Both the position numbers and the translations under genes were made by a program. 64,000 nucleotides of DNA from Acetofilamentum sp. (GTDB lineage: Bacteria; Hydrothermota; 32-111): the NCBI GenBank assembly GCA_020721805.1, contig DYMB01000001.1:484363-548362 (forward strand), given 5' to 3'. Below the pieces are notes generated by a model. The model saw only the letters and a program-made list of their open reading frames with translations, made no database searches and was not told the origin of the DNA. Positions 14,177 through 24,031 of this stretch are shown here, piece by piece; the first letter of the stretch is position 1, and each line of letters begins with the position of its first letter.

Positions 14177-15538
14177 ATGAAAATTTTTGAGAAAATATTA
14201 GATTTTTTAAAAGAGAATGGGATAGAACTTTTCAAAAAAAGAGTGCTTCTTAGTTATTCTGGAGGTCCAGATTCCACCTTACTTTTCCATTTTCTTTTAT
14301 ACATAAGGGAAAAATTTTCAGTCCATTTTGAAGTATTCTATTTGAACCATAATGAAAGGGAGGATGTATACTTTGAAAAAAAATTTATTCAGAAAAACTG
14401 TATCGAAAACGATGTTGTTTTAAATTTAAGGGAGGATAGGGTTCTTGAATCCGTAGAAAGAAAAAAATTAGGATTTGAAAGAGCAGCAAGGGAGTTGAGA
14501 AAAAAATATCTCAACGAAATATTTGTTGAAAAAAATTTTGATTATATTTTTACAGGGCATAACTTAACAGATGCGGTTGAGACTTTTTTTATAAATTTAC
14601 AAAGAAATATGGGATTAAGAGGAACAACACCTGTAAGGGTTATAGAAAAAAATTATGTAAGACCACTTCTGTTTTTAACGAAGGATGAGGTTTTAAAGAT
14701 AGTTGATATGAATGGAATGGAGTATATAAAGGATAAAACCAATTTTGACGAGACTATTTTGAGAAACAGGATAAGATATAATCTTATACCTTTTATGGAA
14801 AAATTTTTTAAAAATGGACTTATATATTTTAAATTTCTCTTCGAGAACCTTGTTGAAATAGAGGATACTTTTGATCACATAATTTTTGAAAAACTTGGAA
14901 TATTTGACATAGATGAGGATAAAAAGTGTATTGATATTGATATTTTGAAAATTTTAGAGTATAATAAAAAATTAAGAAAAAATTTATTATATTATGCTCT
15001 TTCTAAAATTTTCTATGTCAACAAAAACATTATCAACGAGATAGAAAAGGTTTTGATATCTAGGAAAAAAAACATAAAAAAAAGAATGGGTGATATTTTT
15101 ATAAAGAGAGTCTATGATAGAGTTATGATATCCGAAAAGGAAGAAACCGAAGATTTTAAAAATTTTTTAAAATTGGAATTTGGGGAAAAGGTGGTTTTTA
15201 ATGGTTTTGAAATTAAGATTAAAAAGGTAAATTATGATAAATTTGATTTTCAACCCGATCATTTCTTTTTCGGTATGGATGCCGGAAAAAAATTTTATTT
15301 GAAGGTGTTTGAAGAAAAAGACAGAATGATACTCTTTAAAAGTGGAATCAAAAAAAGGATAAGTAAAATTTTTATAGATATGAAAATAGATAGAGACCTT
15401 AGAAAAAAGATGCCTATCCTTATAAACGATAAAGGGGAGATACTACTACTCGGCAACATCAGAAGGAGTAACCTTTATCCTATTTATGAAGATAAAAATC
15501 GGGAGTTTATAGAGGTTTATGTCAAAAGAGTTTATTGA
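14177..15538 (+). CDS. tilS: tRNA(Ile)-lysidine synthase
   Basis: TilS attaches lysine to C34 of the AUA-reading isoleucine tRNA. The PP-loop SGGPDS is at residues 28-33. Further family marks are YLNHNEREDVYFEKKF, GFERAARELRKKYL, FTGHNLTDAVETFFINL and VRPLLFLTKDEV. The length of 453 residues includes the C-terminal domains that hold the tRNA. The gene begins a tilS-hpt-ftsH-folE-folP-cdaA run, and tilS-hpt-ftsH is a widely conserved bacterial order. The last 20 bases overlap hpt. There is no ribosome binding site, and a promoter points at the ATG itself. Confidence 0.93.
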   Translation: MKIFEKILDFLKENGIELFKKRVLLSYSGGPDSTLLFHFLLYIREKFSVHFEVFYLNHNEREDVYFEKKFIQKNCIENDVVLNLREDRVLESVERKKLGFERAARELRKKYLNEIFVEKNFDYIFTGHNLTDAVETFFINLQRNMGLRGTTPVRVIEKNYVRPLLFLTKDEVLKIVDMNGMEYIKDKTNFDETILRNRIRYNLIPFMEKFFKNGLIYFKFLFENLVEIEDTFDHIIFEKLGIFDIDEDKKCIDIDILKILEYNKKLRKNLLYYALSKIFYVNKNIINEIEKVLISRKKNIKKRMGDIFIKRVYDRVMISEKEETEDFKNFLKLEFGEKVVFNGFEIKIKKVNYDKFDFQPDHFFFGMDAGKKFYLKVFEEKDRMILFKSGIKKRISKIFIDMKIDRDLRKKMPILINDKGEILLLGNIRRSNLYPIYEDKNREFIEVYVKRVY

Positions 15539-16046
15539 AACTTTGATCACAAAAGAAATGATCGATGAAAAGATAGATAAACTTGCAAAAATTTTAAACG
15601 AAGAGTATAAAGAAAAAAGACCTGTTTTTATCGTTATCTTGAAAGGCGCTTTTATCTTTGCAGCAAATCTTTTAACAAAACTTACAATGGATCTTAGAGT
15701 TGATTTTATGGTTCTGAGTTCATATCTTGGAGAAAGGAATAGTTCAGGTAAGGTCAGGATAGAGGAAGATATTTCCATAGATATAGATGATGAGGATGTT
15801 GTTGTTATAGAGGATATAATAGATACAGGTTTGACATATAAAACTTTAAAGAAAAAACTTCTTGCGAATTCTCCAAGATCTTTAAAACTCGTAACCCTTC
15901 TTGATAAGAGATCTAAAAGGAATGTTGATGAAAACCCTGATTTCACATGTTTTGTTATAGATGATCTCTTTGTAGTTGGTTATGGTCTTGATTATAAGCA
16001 GAGATACAGAAATTTACCATATATTGCCGTTTTAAAGGAGGAATAG
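15519..16046 (+). CDS. hpt: Hypoxanthine phosphoribosyltransferase
   Basis: A purine salvage enzyme of 175 residues, a normal size. The PRPP-binding loop is VVVIEDIIDTGLTYKTL. The N-terminal PVFIVILKGAFIFAANLL and the catalytic loop region SSYLGERNSSGKV match Hpt. The C-terminal FVVGYGLDYKQRYRNLPYIA is the family's signature ending. It makes IMP or GMP from hypoxanthine or guanine and PRPP. It overlaps the end of tilS by 20 bases and is 3 bases from ftsH. Confidence 0.93.
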   Translation: MSKEFIETLITKEMIDEKIDKLAKILNEEYKEKRPVFIVILKGAFIFAANLLTKLTMDLRVDFMVLSSYLGERNSSGKVRIEEDISIDIDDEDVVVIEDIIDTGLTYKTLKKKLLANSPRSLKLVTLLDKRSKRNVDENPDFTCFVIDDLFVVGYGLDYKQRYRNLPYIAVLKEE

Positions 16047-16049
16047 ATC

Positions 16050-17927
16050 ATGAAAAAAGTCAAATTCAAAAATAGTATAAATTTAGAAAAATTTAAATGG
16101 TTATTCTGGATAATAATTTTTCTACTTTTGATTTTTCTTCCAAATATTCTCACCTTCTTTTCAGCTGAAATTAAACAGATAAATTATTCTACATTTTACA
16201 GGGATCTGGAGAATGATAAAATCGAGAGTGTTACGATAGTTGAAAAAAACATTTCCGGGAAATACAGGGACGGTTCACAGTTTAAAACCTTGATCCCTTA
16301 TGATGATAACACACTTATTAATAAAATGGTTGAAAAGAGAGTTGATATAAATGTAAAAGTTCCATCAAATTTTTGGGGAGAGATTTTACCATATTTGATT
16401 CCACTTCTTGGTTTTTTTATTCTATTTTATTTTTTTACAAGATCGATTTCTAATTCTCAAAATAAGGCTTTCACTTTTGGGAGATCAAACGCTGTTGTAG
16501 TTTTAACACCAAAAGTCACATTCAACGATGTGGCTGGTGCAAAGGAGGCTAAGGAGGAACTTCAGGAGATAATAGAATTTTTAAAACATCCAGGTAAATA
16601 TATTAGACTTGGTGGAAGAATACCGAAAGGTGTTTTACTTCTCGGTTCACCGGGAACTGGGAAAACCTTGATGGCAAAAGCTGTGGCAGGTGAAGCTAAT
16701 GTTCCATTCTTTTCGATTTCAGGTTCAGATTTTGTTGAAATGTTTGTTGGTGTTGGGGCATCAAGGGTAAGGGATCTTTTTCAAAAAGCTAAGGTAAATT
16801 CACCCTGTATAGTCTTTATAGATGAAATAGATGCTGTTGGAAGACAGAGAGGAGCAGGTATAGGTGGAGGGCATGATGAAAGGGAACAGACTCTAAACCA
16901 GTTACTTGTTGAGATGGATGGATTTCAGACCGATGAGGCTGTTATTGTTATGGCTGCAACCAACAGACCAGATATCCTTGATCCGGCTCTTCTAAGACCT
17001 GGCAGATTTGATAGAAGGATCGTCATAGATAGACCTGATGTGAAGGGCAGAGAGGAAATTTTTATAATACATACAAGAAAAATTCCTCTTGCTAAAGATG
17101 TTGATTTTAAGATTCTTGCCAAATCCACCCCTGGTTTTACCGGAGCTGATATAGAGAATATGGTGAATGAGGCTGCATTACTTGCTGCAAGAAGAGATAA
17201 AAATCAGGTTTGCATGGAAGAGTTTGAAGAAGCAAAAGATAAAATTTTGATGGGACTTGCAAGAAAATCTGTGGTTATTTCAGAAAATGAAAGGAGGATA
17301 AGTGCATACCATGAGTCTGGACATGTTATATGTTCAAAGAATTTGAAAAATGTTGATCCTGTTTTTAAAGTAACAGTTATTCCGAGAGGCATGGCTTTGG
17401 GTGTTACGCAGTTTTTACCACTTGATGATAGACATATGTATTCGAAGAGTTATCTTCTTGATAATATCGTTTCACTTCTTGGCGGAAGAGCAGCAGAGAT
17501 TCTTATCCTTGAGAATATAACCACAGGAGCGAGTAATGATATAGAAAAAGCTACAGAGATAGCACATAAGATGGTTTGCGAATGGGGTATGAGCGACAAA
17601 CTCGGACCTATTCAATACTCCGATCCAAAAGAATCAATATTCCTTGGAAGGCAGATCACGCAGAGGAAAGATTTCTCTGATAGGACTGCACAGGAGATAG
17701 ATAACGAAGTAAAAAAGATCATTGATGATTCGATGAACAAAGCGATTGAAATTTTAAAACAGAATATAGATAAATTACACAAGATGGCTTCTTATCTTTT
17801 AGAGAGGGAAACTCTGGATAGCGATGATATAGATACCATAATGCAAGGGAAGGATCTTGAACCTTTGAAAAAAAATGTTTCCGACGAAAAGATTGATAAA
17901 GAGGTAAAAGATGAAAAAGAAGATTAA
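16050..17927 (+). CDS. ftsH: ATP-dependent zinc metalloprotease FtsH
   Basis: A membrane-bound AAA+ protease of 625 residues. There are two N-terminal membrane helices ([20 protein letters not shown] and [14 protein letters not shown]) around a small periplasmic domain. Walker A is GSPGTGKT (about 198-205), Walker [12 protein letters not shown], and the second region of homology contains [19 protein letters not shown]. The zinc site reads HESGH near 421, where most FtsH have HEAGH, and a later [12 protein letters not shown] supplies the third ligand region. GGAGGA precedes the ATG. It degrades membrane and short-lived proteins and overlaps folE by 17 bases. Confidence 0.96.
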   Translation: MKKVKFKNSINLEKFKWLFWIIIFLLLIFLPNILTFFSAEIKQINYSTFYRDLENDKIESVTIVEKNISGKYRDGSQFKTLIPYDDNTLINKMVEKRVDINVKVPSNFWGEILPYLIPLLGFFILFYFFTRSISNSQNKAFTFGRSNAVVVLTPKVTFNDVAGAKEAKEELQEIIEFLKHPGKYIRLGGRIPKGVLLLGSPGTGKTLMAKAVAGEANVPFFSISGSDFVEMFVGVGASRVRDLFQKAKVNSPCIVFIDEIDAVGRQRGAGIGGGHDEREQTLNQLLVEMDGFQTDEAVIVMAATNRPDILDPALLRPGRFDRRIVIDRPDVKGREEIFIIHTRKIPLAKDVDFKILAKSTPGFTGADIENMVNEAALLAARRDKNQVCMEEFEEAKDKILMGLARKSVVISENERRISAYHESGHVICSKNLKNVDPVFKVTVIPRGMALGVTQFLPLDDRHMYSKSYLLDNIVSLLGGRAAEILILENITTGASNDIEKATEIAHKMVCEWGMSDKLGPIQYSDPKESIFLGRQITQRKDFSDRTAQEIDNEVKKIIDDSMNKAIEILKQNIDKLHKMASYLLERETLDSDDIDTIMQGKDLEPLKKNVSDEKIDKEVKDEKED

Positions 17928-18501
17928 GAATGGTATAGATATCGAAAAGATAAAGAGGGGTATGGAACTTATAATAGAAGCACTTGGAGACAGGATAGAT
18001 AAGGATGGCATGAAGGAAACACCACAAAGGGTTGCTTATATGTATAAAGAGATATTTTCTGGTCTTTTTAAGGATGTTAAAAGTGAGATAAAACTTATAG
18101 AAACAAAGAATCAGGATGAGATGATAGTTTTAAGATATATACCTTTCTTCTCAATGTGTGAGCATCATCTTGTACCCTTTTTTGGTCATGTTCATATAGC
18201 ATATATACCAAAGAATAACAAAATTACAGGTTTTTCAAATCTTGTTGAGGTTGTTGATATCTTTTCAAAAAGGCCTCAACTTCAAGAAAGGATGACAACC
18301 GATATCGCCGATACTCTTTATAAACTTTTAAACCCTCTTGGACTTCTTGTGATCGTGGAAGCACAACAGATGTGTCTTTATTTGAGAGGTATAAAAAAAC
18401 CCGGAGTTCTCACTACCACAAGTGCCATCAGAGGTGTTATGAAAAATGCTATCACTCGAGAGGAAGCTCTTAATTTGATAAGGGCTGGTGAAAACAGATG
18501 A
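17911..18501 (+). CDS. folE: GTP cyclohydrolase I
   Basis: A type I enzyme of 196 residues that turns GTP into dihydroneopterin triphosphate, the first step of folate synthesis. The zinc ligands are C83 and the following HH in FSMCEHHLVPFFG, plus the second cysteine near 154 in EAQQMCLYLRGI. The pattern ETPQRVAYMYKEIFSG near the start and GFSNLVEVVDIFSKRPQLQE are typical. It overlaps ftsH by 17 bases and folP by 4. The pterin steps folB and folK are not seen nearby. Confidence 0.95.
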   Translation: MKKKIKNGIDIEKIKRGMELIIEALGDRIDKDGMKETPQRVAYMYKEIFSGLFKDVKSEIKLIETKNQDEMIVLRYIPFFSMCEHHLVPFFGHVHIAYIPKNNKITGFSNLVEVVDIFSKRPQLQERMTTDIADTLYKLLNPLGLLVIVEAQQMCLYLRGIKKPGVLTTTSAIRGVMKNAITREEALNLIRAGENR

Positions 18502-19682
18502 AAATTTATCTTTTAAAAAAAGATAAAAAAAATTTTAAGGATTGGATTGAAAAAACGAAATGTGATCCCTATTCCGTTGAAATAATGAACAGGAAAACAT
18601 ATCTTGATTTGATTTTTTTTAAAGATGCTAAAATTGAGTTCGCAAATATTTTGAAACAGACAGCGTTATCAGTTGGTTGTGATTGCTCAATTGGAAGGGA
18701 TGTTATATCTGGAGATACAAAACGCTCCGATATACTTTTAGCATGTACAAGATCACAGTTGTTTAAGATGAAAGAAAAATTGAAAAACCAACCTTTTTCT
18801 CTTGAAAAAAGCCTTGATAATATTCTCGATATGATAGAATATAAAGATTCATTTTTTGTTCAGGATATAGACCTTTTCTTGAAGAAAAAATTTTTGATGA
18901 TGGGAATTTTGAATGTTACGCCCGATTCTTTTTATGATGGTGGCAAGTATGATAAACTCTCGACTGGGATGAAAAGGGTTGAAGAGATGCTCCAACAGAA
19001 TGTTGATATAATAGATGTTGGTGGGCAATCCACAAGACCTTATAGCGAAACCGTTGATGTTGATGTTGAGATAAAAAGAGTTTTGCCTTTTGTTGATGCT
19101 ATCACAAAAAGGTTTCCCGAAGTTATCCTTTCAGTTGATACCTATAATTCAAAAACTGCCGATATCTGTTTATCCGCAGGTGCAAAGATTGTAAACGATA
19201 TCAGTGGTTTAAATTTTGATGAGGAGATGAAAAATGTGGTATCAAGAAATAAAGCATCAGTTATATTGATGCATATAAAGGGGACACCTCAAAATATGCA
19301 AAATAATCCAGTTTACGATGATCTTCTTTTAGAGATAGTTGATTTCCTTCAAAATTCTATAGATAAGGCAGAAAAATCTGGAATAGAGAGTAATAGAATA
19401 TCTATAGACCCAGGTATAGGTTTTGGAAAGACTGTCGAAGATAATTTAAAAATTTTAAACAATCTTGATATATTCACAACTTTAAAAAAACCTTTAACCA
19501 TCGGTGTTTCGAACAAAAGTTTTATAGGTAAAATCCTTGATAGGGATAAGGATGAAAGACTCTATGGAACAATTGGGGCAAATGTTGTATCATTGATAAA
19601 TGGAGCAAAAATCTTTCGCGTCCATAATGTGAAAGAAAATTTTGAAGCTTTAAAAATAGCCATGGAGATATATTGCAACTGA
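18498..19682 (+). CDS. folP: Dihydropteroate synthase with N-terminal extension
   Basis: The TIM-barrel synthase joins p-aminobenzoate to the pterin. It begins near residue 130 with LMMGILNVTPDSFYDGG and continues with DVGGQSTRP, SVDTYNS, VNDISG, and SIDPGIGFGKT. The 394-residue protein carries an extra N-terminal domain of about 130 residues (containing SVGCDCSIGRDVISGDTKRS and LLACTRSQLFKMKEKL). Ordinary FolP of about 280 residues lacks it, but it occurs in some other bacterial and archaeal DHPS; its role is unknown to me. It overlaps folE (ATGA) and cdaA. Confidence 0.93.
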   Translation: MKIYLLKKDKKNFKDWIEKTKCDPYSVEIMNRKTYLDLIFFKDAKIEFANILKQTALSVGCDCSIGRDVISGDTKRSDILLACTRSQLFKMKEKLKNQPFSLEKSLDNILDMIEYKDSFFVQDIDLFLKKKFLMMGILNVTPDSFYDGGKYDKLSTGMKRVEEMLQQNVDIIDVGGQSTRPYSETVDVDVEIKRVLPFVDAITKRFPEVILSVDTYNSKTADICLSAGAKIVNDISGLNFDEEMKNVVSRNKASVILMHIKGTPQNMQNNPVYDDLLLEIVDFLQNSIDKAEKSGIESNRISIDPGIGFGKTVEDNLKILNNLDIFTTLKKPLTIGVSNKSFIGKILDRDKDERLYGTIGANVVSLINGAKIFRVHNVKENFEALKIAMEIYCN

Positions 19683-20416
19683 TCGGAATCACATTATTTG
19701 ATTTAATAGATATAATAATCGTTTCAACCCTTATATATCAGGTTTTAAGATATCTAAAGGGAACAAGAACGGTTCAGATGTTTATAGGTATTCTTTTGAT
19801 TCTATTTGTAAATCTTGTTTTCAACATTTTAAACTTTCGTGCTATGAACTGGATCTTTGGTGGACTGAAATCCATATGGCTTATATTCTTTATAGTTGTT
19901 TTTCAACCAGAGATAAGGAGAGTTCTAACCGATTTGGGTAAATCAAAGTTGATAAGATATTTTTTAAGGCAAGAAAAGAAAACATTCATAGATGAGATAC
20001 TGAAAAGTATTCAAAAACTTGTTGATAGGGGACTTGGTGCACTAATAGTTCTTGAAGGTGATGTTGGTTTAAAACATCTTTATGATAGTGGAACAATTTT
20101 AAAATCATCAATAAACTCTGATCTGATAACATCTATTTTTTTACCAAAATCTCCGCTCCATGATGGTGCACTTATAATAAAAGAGGAAAAAATAGTTGCC
20201 GCTTCCGCTATTTTGCCCCTATCCGAGAATCCAATTCAGGGAGTTACTCTTGGAACAAGACATAGAGCTGCACTTGGCTTAAGCGAGGAGAGCGATGCTT
20301 TGGTTATAGTGGTATCTGAAGAGAGGAGGTTTGTTTCCATAGCATACAAAGGTGTTTTGACGATGAACATTGATACCACGAGACTTGAAAAAGAGATCAT
20401 TAAATTTTATCTTTGA
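19673..20416 (+). CDS. cdaA: Diadenylate cyclase CdaA (DacA), c-di-AMP synthase
   Basis: Three N-terminal membrane helices (for example VQMFIGILLILFVNLVFNIL, IWLIFFIVVFQ) are followed by a DisA_N domain. Its catalytic motifs are DGA near 163 in SPLHDGALII and RHR near 196 in GTRHRAALGLSE. It makes c-di-AMP, which typically controls potassium and osmolyte transport. The start is a TTG with GGAG 5 bases upstream, inside the end of folP. The adjacent folP-cdaA pair is common in Bacteroidetes and relatives. No CdaR/YbbR partner or GlmM follows. Confidence 0.92.
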   Translation: MQLIGITLFDLIDIIIVSTLIYQVLRYLKGTRTVQMFIGILLILFVNLVFNILNFRAMNWIFGGLKSIWLIFFIVVFQPEIRRVLTDLGKSKLIRYFLRQEKKTFIDEILKSIQKLVDRGLGALIVLEGDVGLKHLYDSGTILKSSINSDLITSIFLPKSPLHDGALIIKEEKIVAASAILPLSENPIQGVTLGTRHRAALGLSEESDALVIVVSEERRFVSIAYKGVLTMNIDTTRLEKEIIKFYL

Positions 20417-20423
20417 AATTTTA

Positions 20424-20451
20424 TTGTTTTTTGAATGTTATTATGTATAAT
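20424..20451 (+). promoter_or_regulatory. Predicted promoter upstream of DUF2723 gene
   Basis: TTGTTT (20424-20429), a 16-base spacer and a perfect TATAAT (20446-20451) lie in the 69-base gap after cdaA. Transcription would start near 20458, upstream of the strong AGGAGGAG ribosome site that ends just before the ATG at 20486. Confidence 0.5.
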
Positions 20452-20485
20452 TTAAAATAAATTGTTTAGAATATCAGGAGGAGAG

Positions 20486-23188
20486 ATGAAAAAATTGGAT
20501 TATCTTTTGGGAATCGTTCTTTTCTTTGTAATCTTTTCCATATATCTTTATACCGTTACGCCAACGGTTCCATTCTGGGATTGTGGCGAATTTATATCCT
20601 GTTCATATTCTCTTGGTGTTCCACATCCTCCAGGAACACCTCTTATGATACTTGTTGGGAATATGATAATAAGGATACTTTTTTTTGTGAAAGAGATTGC
20701 TTTAAGGGTTAATCTTTTTTCATCAATTTCAAGTGCACTCGCCGGTGTCTTTTTATTTTTTATTCTTCTTAAAATTTTTAGAAGAATTCCATTTTACAAT
20801 GATGAAAAATATAACTATATAGTCTCTTTTTTCTCTATAATTTTTGCTTCCTTTTCATACTCGTTCTGGCAATCATCAGTTGAGGCTGAAGTTTACAATC
20901 CAGCGGTTTTGATGATAATACTTTCAATATTTTTTTCACTCATATGGTGGGAAAAACTTGATGAAAACTCGGATGATAGATATATCTTTTTGGTGATATA
21001 TATATCTTTACTTTCTATAGGAATACATATGCTTTCTTTGCTTGCCTTACCAGCAGCATTGATATTTTTCATAGTTATCGCATGGAAAAAATACTACGAT
21101 CTTTCAATCTCTTTAATCTCTTTTGGTATCCTTTTTGTTTTTCTTTACCTTGCTGTAACAAAAGAGAATCTTGTTCTTCTTATAATAGGTATCATCCTTT
21201 CAATAATTGCTGTGATTATAATAGATTCATTTACATCCGAAAGGAAGGTAAATTATAAAAAGGTCTTTTCTTATCTTGGAATTTACATTATACTCGTTTT
21301 GATATCAATATCGACCTATGCTGTTTTAATAATAAGAGCAAAGCAGAATCCATACATTAACATAGCAGCCCCAGTCACTCTTAAAGAACTCTGGGATGTT
21401 TTCAACAGAAAACAGTATGGTCCGATGGAACTTTTACCAAGAAAAACAGATTATGGTATTGGAACCATACCAGCATACATAGAACAGTTGAAGGTTTACT
21501 TCAGATATTATACATGGCAATTCTCATCATTTTACAGGCCCAATGAAGTTTTGAATCCAACGATCTTTCTTAGATTATTTTCCTCATTTCTTCTTGCCAT
21601 CACAACATTCACAGGTTTATATGGGATATATGTTCATTTTAAAAGGGAAAGAAAAAGTTTTATTTTGCTAATAACGATATTTTTTCTTCTTTCAATTGGA
21701 CTTGTCACCTATCTTAATCTTAAATATTCCCCATCCGATCCAAACCTGGCACATGTTGAGAAAGAAGTGAGGGAAAGGGATTATTTCTATTCTCCATCCT
21801 TCTATTTCTTTATGTTTTTCTTCGCTTTTGGTTTAAGAGAGATTTTTCAAAGGTTAAAAGTGAACAAAAACAATAAAGTTTTGACTTACCTTTTGATACT
21901 CTTTATGGTTGGATTTTCCATATCACCGATATTTGCCAATATGAGATCCAACGCAAACAGAAGAAATAACTGGATCGCGGATGAGTATGCCAAAAATATG
22001 CTGGATACTCCAGATGAAAATTCTGTAATGTTTACAAATGGGGATAACGATACATATCCTTTATGGTTTGAGCAGGTTGTAAGGGGTTATAGAACACTTG
22101 ATAGTAAAAATAAAAAAGGTGTTATGGTATGTAACCTTTCACTTTTGAATACACCCTGGTATATAAAACAGATGAAATCTTTTGGGGTTCCAATAAGTTG
22201 GACTGATGAGGAAATAGATAAACTTCTTCCGGTAAGGTTGCCTAATGGGGAGATACTCTATGTGAGGGATCTCGCTATAAGAAATATGATATGCACAACA
22301 TCGGGTATAAAATGCACAAGGGATATACTCTATTCCTCAGCCGACGAGTTCAGAGAGAAGGTGTTGAACAACTACAGGGCGGATTCGATTGAAATATATT
22401 TTTCTGTTACTGTTTCCGATGATGCTAAAAATACTTATAAGAAAAATCTCCTGCTTGAAGGACTCGCATATAAAGTGATTTCTACTCAGGAAGCAAAAAG
22501 GTATCCTTTCCTGATAAATGTTGAAAAGACAAAAGACAAGATATTCAATGTTTATAAATACAGATATATGCTTGATGAAAATGTAGTCAAGGATGACAAT
22601 ATAGATAGAGTAATGACAAACTATGCTTCAGGTTTTTTACAACTTGGAATATATTATGCGCAGATGGATTCACTTGCAAAATCTATAGAATACTTGAGAG
22701 AGGGAAGAAAGTTTTATGTTTATGACAGGGATGCTGTAACTCTTCAGATCGTAAGATTTCTTATGGATCTTGAAAAATACGATGAGGCTGAGTCAGAGGT
22801 CCTTTATGGGATCTCACATAACAGAAAAGGTGATAAACTTGAAATATACAACTTTCTTTTAGGACAGATATATATGAAAAAACGGGATTATAACAAAGCA
22901 CTTGAAATTTTCAAAAATGGATATGAAAAGGATCCAAAGAATGCAATGTATTTTACAGGCCTTTTAAAGGTCTATTACAACAGTGGTGATTCCTTTAACT
23001 TTCAGAAACAATTACAGCTTTTAAAATCAAATTTTGAACTACTGGGAAATGTTATTGGCTTCTTTTATATGGAAAAAGAGGAACCTGAGATATTCAAAAT
23101 TTTAATCGATCTCTGGGATATGATAAAACCGAACGATCCACAGATAAAGGAATTGAGAAAGGATCTTAAAACATGGAGAAAGGGATAA
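20486..23188 (+). CDS. DUF2723 multi-pass membrane protein with TPR domain
   Basis: A 900-residue protein of the DUF2723 family, related to protein O-mannosyl/GT-C glycosyltransferases. The N-terminus carries the family hallmark TPTVPFWDCGEFISCSYSLG followed by VPHPPGTPL. About ten hydrophobic helices run to residue 470, and a soluble domain (about 480-690) follows. The C-terminal 200 residues have TPR-like helices (LGIYYAQMDSLAKSIEYLREG, LGQIYMKKRDYNKALEIFKNG). GT-C relatives use an acidic loop residue after the first helix, here the D or E of WDCGEF. Substrate and acceptor are unknown; glycosylation of surface proteins would fit the SprA-like gene nearby. I chose ATG 20486 because AGGAGGAG lies directly in front; a TTG at 20462 would put that site inside the gene. 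Confidence 0.85.
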   Translation: MKKLDYLLGIVLFFVIFSIYLYTVTPTVPFWDCGEFISCSYSLGVPHPPGTPLMILVGNMIIRILFFVKEIALRVNLFSSISSALAGVFLFFILLKIFRRIPFYNDEKYNYIVSFFSIIFASFSYSFWQSSVEAEVYNPAVLMIILSIFFSLIWWEKLDENSDDRYIFLVIYISLLSIGIHMLSLLALPAALIFFIVIAWKKYYDLSISLISFGILFVFLYLAVTKENLVLLIIGIILSIIAVIIIDSFTSERKVNYKKVFSYLGIYIILVLISISTYAVLIIRAKQNPYINIAAPVTLKELWDVFNRKQYGPMELLPRKTDYGIGTIPAYIEQLKVYFRYYTWQFSSFYRPNEVLNPTIFLRLFSSFLLAITTFTGLYGIYVHFKRERKSFILLITIFFLLSIGLVTYLNLKYSPSDPNLAHVEKEVRERDYFYSPSFYFFMFFFAFGLREIFQRLKVNKNNKVLTYLLILFMVGFSISPIFANMRSNANRRNNWIADEYAKNMLDTPDENSVMFTNGDNDTYPLWFEQVVRGYRTLDSKNKKGVMVCNLSLLNTPWYIKQMKSFGVPISWTDEEIDKLLPVRLPNGEILYVRDLAIRNMICTTSGIKCTRDILYSSADEFREKVLNNYRADSIEIYFSVTVSDDAKNTYKKNLLLEGLAYKVISTQEAKRYPFLINVEKTKDKIFNVYKYRYMLDENVVKDDNIDRVMTNYASGFLQLGIYYAQMDSLAKSIEYLREGRKFYVYDRDAVTLQIVRFLMDLEKYDEAESEVLYGISHNRKGDKLEIYNFLLGQIYMKKRDYNKALEIFKNGYEKDPKNAMYFTGLLKVYYNSGDSFNFQKQLQLLKSNFELLGNVIGFFYMEKEEPEIFKILIDLWDMIKPNDPQIKELRKDLKTWRKG

Positions 23189-23191
23189 AAT

Positions 23192-24031
23192 ATGCCTCTT
23201 TTTGGAGCACATCTTTCCATATCCTCTGGTTTTAAAGATATGTTTGAAACCGCCGACAGAATAAACTGTCAGGCGGTTCAAATTTTTGCAAAGAATCAAA
23301 GAAGATGGTCAAGTAAATTTATTGAAAAAGATCAGATAGAGGATTTTGTAGAATCAAAAAAGAATTCAAAAGTAAAATATGTGAATATACACGGTTCCTA
23401 CCTTCTTAATCTGGCTTCAAAGGATCAGAATGTTTTTGAAAAGAGTATTGAAAATATAATAGATGATATGAAACGGGCAGAGTTTCTTAAAATAGAAGAT
23501 CTTGTGTTGCATCCGGGTAATCATCTCGGCAATGGCGAAAATTATGGAATAAAAAGAATATCACAGGGACTTGATATAATTTTTGAAAATTCAGATTATG
23601 GAAACATCCTTCTTGAGACTACAGCAGGGCAGGGAAGTTCCTTGGGTTATAGATTCGAGCATCTGAGGGATATTATCTCTTACTCAAAATATGAAAAAAG
23701 GCTCTTTGTATGTTATGATACCTGTCATACTTTTCAGGCTGGATACGATATAAGAAACTATGAAGTATATAAAAAAACTTTTGAAGATTTTGATAGAATT
23801 ATAGGTTTAAAAAAATTGAAACTTTTTCATCTTAACGATTCAAAAAGTGATTTTAACCAAAGAAAGGATAGGCACGAGTTTATAGGTAAAGGGTTTCTTG
23901 GAAAGGAGAGTTTTAAAATATTGATCAACGACAAAAGGTTTAAAGATCTTCCGATGATTCTTGAGGTTCCCGGAGATGTTGATGAATACGAAAATGACTT
24001 GAGCCTACTTCGCTCTTTGTTGAAAACATGA
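23192..24031 (+). CDS. nfo: Endonuclease IV (AP endonuclease Nfo)
   Basis: A zinc-dependent AP endonuclease of 279 residues that incises at abasic sites. The ordered metal ligands are visible: GAHLSISSGF at the start, VNIHGSYLLNLAS, VLHPGNHLG, LLETTAGQGSSLG, CYDTCHTFQAGYD, FHLNDSKSDFNQRKDRHEFIGKG (only parts quoted here matter: the D/H pairs), and MILEVPG at the end. It starts 3 bases after the DUF2723 gene and overlaps the SprA-like gene by 4 bases. This is one of five repair genes in the window. Confidence 0.95.
   Translation: MPLFGAHLSISSGFKDMFETADRINCQAVQIFAKNQRRWSSKFIEKDQIEDFVESKKNSKVKYVNIHGSYLLNLASKDQNVFEKSIENIIDDMKRAEFLKIEDLVLHPGNHLGNGENYGIKRISQGLDIIFENSDYGNILLETTAGQGSSLGYRFEHLRDIISYSKYEKRLFVCYDTCHTFQAGYDIRNYEVYKKTFEDFDRIIGLKKLKLFHLNDSKSDFNQRKDRHEFIGKGFLGKESFKILINDKRFKDLPMILEVPGDVDEYENDLSLLRSLLKT

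Noticed and set aside
15446..15946. Open frame of 166 codons on the minus strand opposite tilS/hpt
   Set aside because: It is antisense to conserved hpt, serine- and isoleucine-rich, and resembles no protein family.
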